From NCBI RefSeq assembly GCF_017161325.1, contig NZ_CP045670.1, positions 2,659,367 to 2,723,366 on the forward strand: 64,000 nt of DNA, given 5' to 3'. Shown one piece after another: positions 63,053 through 64,000 of this stretch. Numbering within the stretch: position 1 is the first letter of the stretch; every line of letters starts with the position of its first letter. Below the pieces are notes generated by a model, which was not told the origin of the DNA, ran no database searches, and saw nothing but the letters and a program-made list of their open reading frames with translations. This DNA comes from Treponema pedis. Lineage in GTDB: Bacteria > Spirochaetota > Spirochaetia > Treponematales > Treponemataceae. A program made the position numbers and the translations under genes.

Positions 63053-64000
63053 TTAAGGCTGAGGAACAACGCTTAAAAGTTTTTCTATAATGTCATCGGA
63101 CGAAAGATTGTCGGCGGCCGCTTCGTAAGAAAGTTTTAAACGGTGCCGTAAGGCGGGGTAAGCCGCATACTTAATATCATCGGGAATTACAAAACCCCGC
63201 CCTTCAAAAAGAGCCCTTATCTTTGCACATTTTTGAATTGCAATTGCCGCCCTCGGAGACGCCCCGAAAAGGATATAGCTTAAATAATTTCCGCGCGAGT
63301 AGGCATCCTGTTTTACATTTTCTGCAGGACGAGTAGCCGCAACTATTGAAACGGCATACCTTGTTATCTCTTCCGCACATTTTATATTTTCGGCAGTTTG
63401 CCGCAATAACGCCAAATCTTCGGAATTTAAAACGGGCGAAAGTTTTTCTTCTTCATCGCCATCTTTTTCGGTTAAACGGGAAAATTTGTTTACAATACCG
63501 ATTTCCTCTTCAAGCGAAGGGTACGGAACAAAAAGTTTCAGTAAAAAACGGTCAAGCTCGGCTTCAGGAAGAGGGTAAGTCCCCTCCTGTTCTATAGGGT
63601 TTTGGGTAGCCAATACAAAAAAAGGAGACGGAAGTTTATACGAGGTTTCTCCGATAGTAACCTGTTTTTCAGCCATAGCCTCCAAAAGTGCGGACTGAAC
63701 CTTTGCAGGCGCCCTGTTTATTTCGTCCGCCAAAATAATATTTGAAAAAACCGGACCCTTGCGTACGGAAAATTGCCCCGGATTTTGCTGATAAATAAGA
63801 GTACCTATTAAGTCGGCGGGCAAAAGGTCGGGAGTAAATTGAATACGTTTAAACTCGGCATTTACGGTTTGTGCAAAAGTCTTTACTATAAGCGTTTTTG
63901 CAAGACCGGGAACTCCTTCAAGTAAAATATGACCTCCGGCAATAAAGCCCGTAAGGATCCCGTCTATAAGCTCGGTTTTTCCTACAATTTTTTGAGCCAT
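63053..64000 (-). CDS. MoxR-type AAA+ ATPase, probably continuing past the window edge
   Basis: 315 residues visible, first ATG exactly at the window end; family members usually have some 15-20 more N-terminal residues, so the true start may lie outside. Motifs: Walker A GHILLEGVPGLAKT, QFTPDLLPADLIG, Walker B IILADEINRAPAKVQSALLEAMAEKQVT and sensor 1 FVLATQNPIEQEGTYPLPEAELDRFLLK. MoxR ATPases act as chaperones for maturation of metal- or vWA-domain proteins; the usual DUF58/vWA partner genes are expected just downstream in the missing or left-hand direction but are not seen (tuf promoter follows). Confidence 0.93.
   Translation of the reverse strand: MAQKIVGKTELIDGILTGFIAGGHILLEGVPGLAKTLIVKTFAQTVNAEFKRIQFTPDLLPADLIGTLIYQQNPGQFSVRKGPVFSNIILADEINRAPAKVQSALLEAMAEKQVTIGETSYKLPSPFFVLATQNPIEQEGTYPLPEAELDRFLLKLFVPYPSLEEEIGIVNKFSRLTEKDGDEEEKLSPVLNSEDLALLRQTAENIKCAEEITRYAVSIVAATRPAENVKQDAYSRGNYLSYILFGASPRAAIAIQKCAKIRALFEGRGFVIPDDIKYAAYPALRHRLKLSYEAAADNLSSDDIIEKLLSVVPQP

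Overview
The window reads as chromosome of a low-GC, host-associated Treponema of the T. denticola / T. pedis type. This is inferred from gene content, AT-rich codon use, tuf heading the S10 ribosomal operon, and paired DUF115 (motility-accessory-factor-like) genes; no 16S rRNA or species marker is present. Nearly all sequence is chromosomal housekeeping DNA. The accessory parts are a repeat island (about 22.1-23.2 kb), a duplicated intergenic repeat (35.2-35.5 kb) and a transporter/peptide cluster (about 39.9-47.7 kb).

Layout. 0-0.7 kb: start of lon (minus), tRNA-fMet, tRNA-Leu. 0.7-3.3 kb: tatD and a flavin reductase (plus) converge on selD (minus). 3.4-9.7 kb: a large alpha-2-macroglobulin-like lipoprotein and a small lipoprotein. 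9.9-12.9 kb: cvpA-like, holB and a PAS histidine kinase, each broken by a one-base frameshift. 12.95-13.6 kb: peroxiredoxin. 13.7-22 kb: a tight minus-strand operon running guanylate/adenylate cyclase, FecR/FN3-like protein, a putative outer-membrane barrel protein, DnaJ-TPR, map and an ExoIII-type nuclease. 22.1-23.2 kb: gene-free repeat island with a 23-bp tandem array. 23.4-27.9 kb: two DUF115 genes and a membrane protein with a degenerate GGDEF domain. 28-36.7 kb: membrane protein, low-molecular-weight tyrosine phosphatase, ankyrin/SUKH-like protein, membrane-bound HTH regulator, an orphan MglC-like permease with a coiled-coil extension, rpmB, tRNA-Asn, tRNA-Lys and rsgA. 37-39.9 kb: a BtuCDF/FecBCD-type metal-chelate importer. 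40-47.7 kb: ABC exporters, an MFS carrier, zinc-ribbon proteins, a 39-codon Cys/Gly-rich peptide gene and the decayed remains of a radical SAM/SPASM enzyme. 48.1-62.5 kb: the complete tuf-S10-spc-alpha ribosomal superoperon with secY and rpoA, read from a consensus promoter near 62.98 kb. 63-64 kb: a MoxR ATPase running to the window edge.

The most interesting locus is the peptide / radical SAM / ABC exporter group at 40.2-42.7 kb. It has the anatomy of a RiPP (ribosomally made, modified peptide) cassette: a short Cys-containing precursor, a maturase with the CxxxCxxC and SPASM cysteines, and an ATP-driven exporter, bracketed by two copies of a zinc-ribbon gene, one of them decayed. The maturase is internally deleted and frameshifted, so this copy is probably dying or acting on a peptide handled elsewhere.

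A second theme is technical. Ten otherwise intact genes carry single-base frameshifts, mostly in A or T runs, and they include the essential tuf, rpsK and holB. This points to homopolymer errors in the assembly rather than real mutations, and every frameshift call below should be read with that in mind. For all ten, the length becomes a multiple of three and matches or suits the family once corrected.
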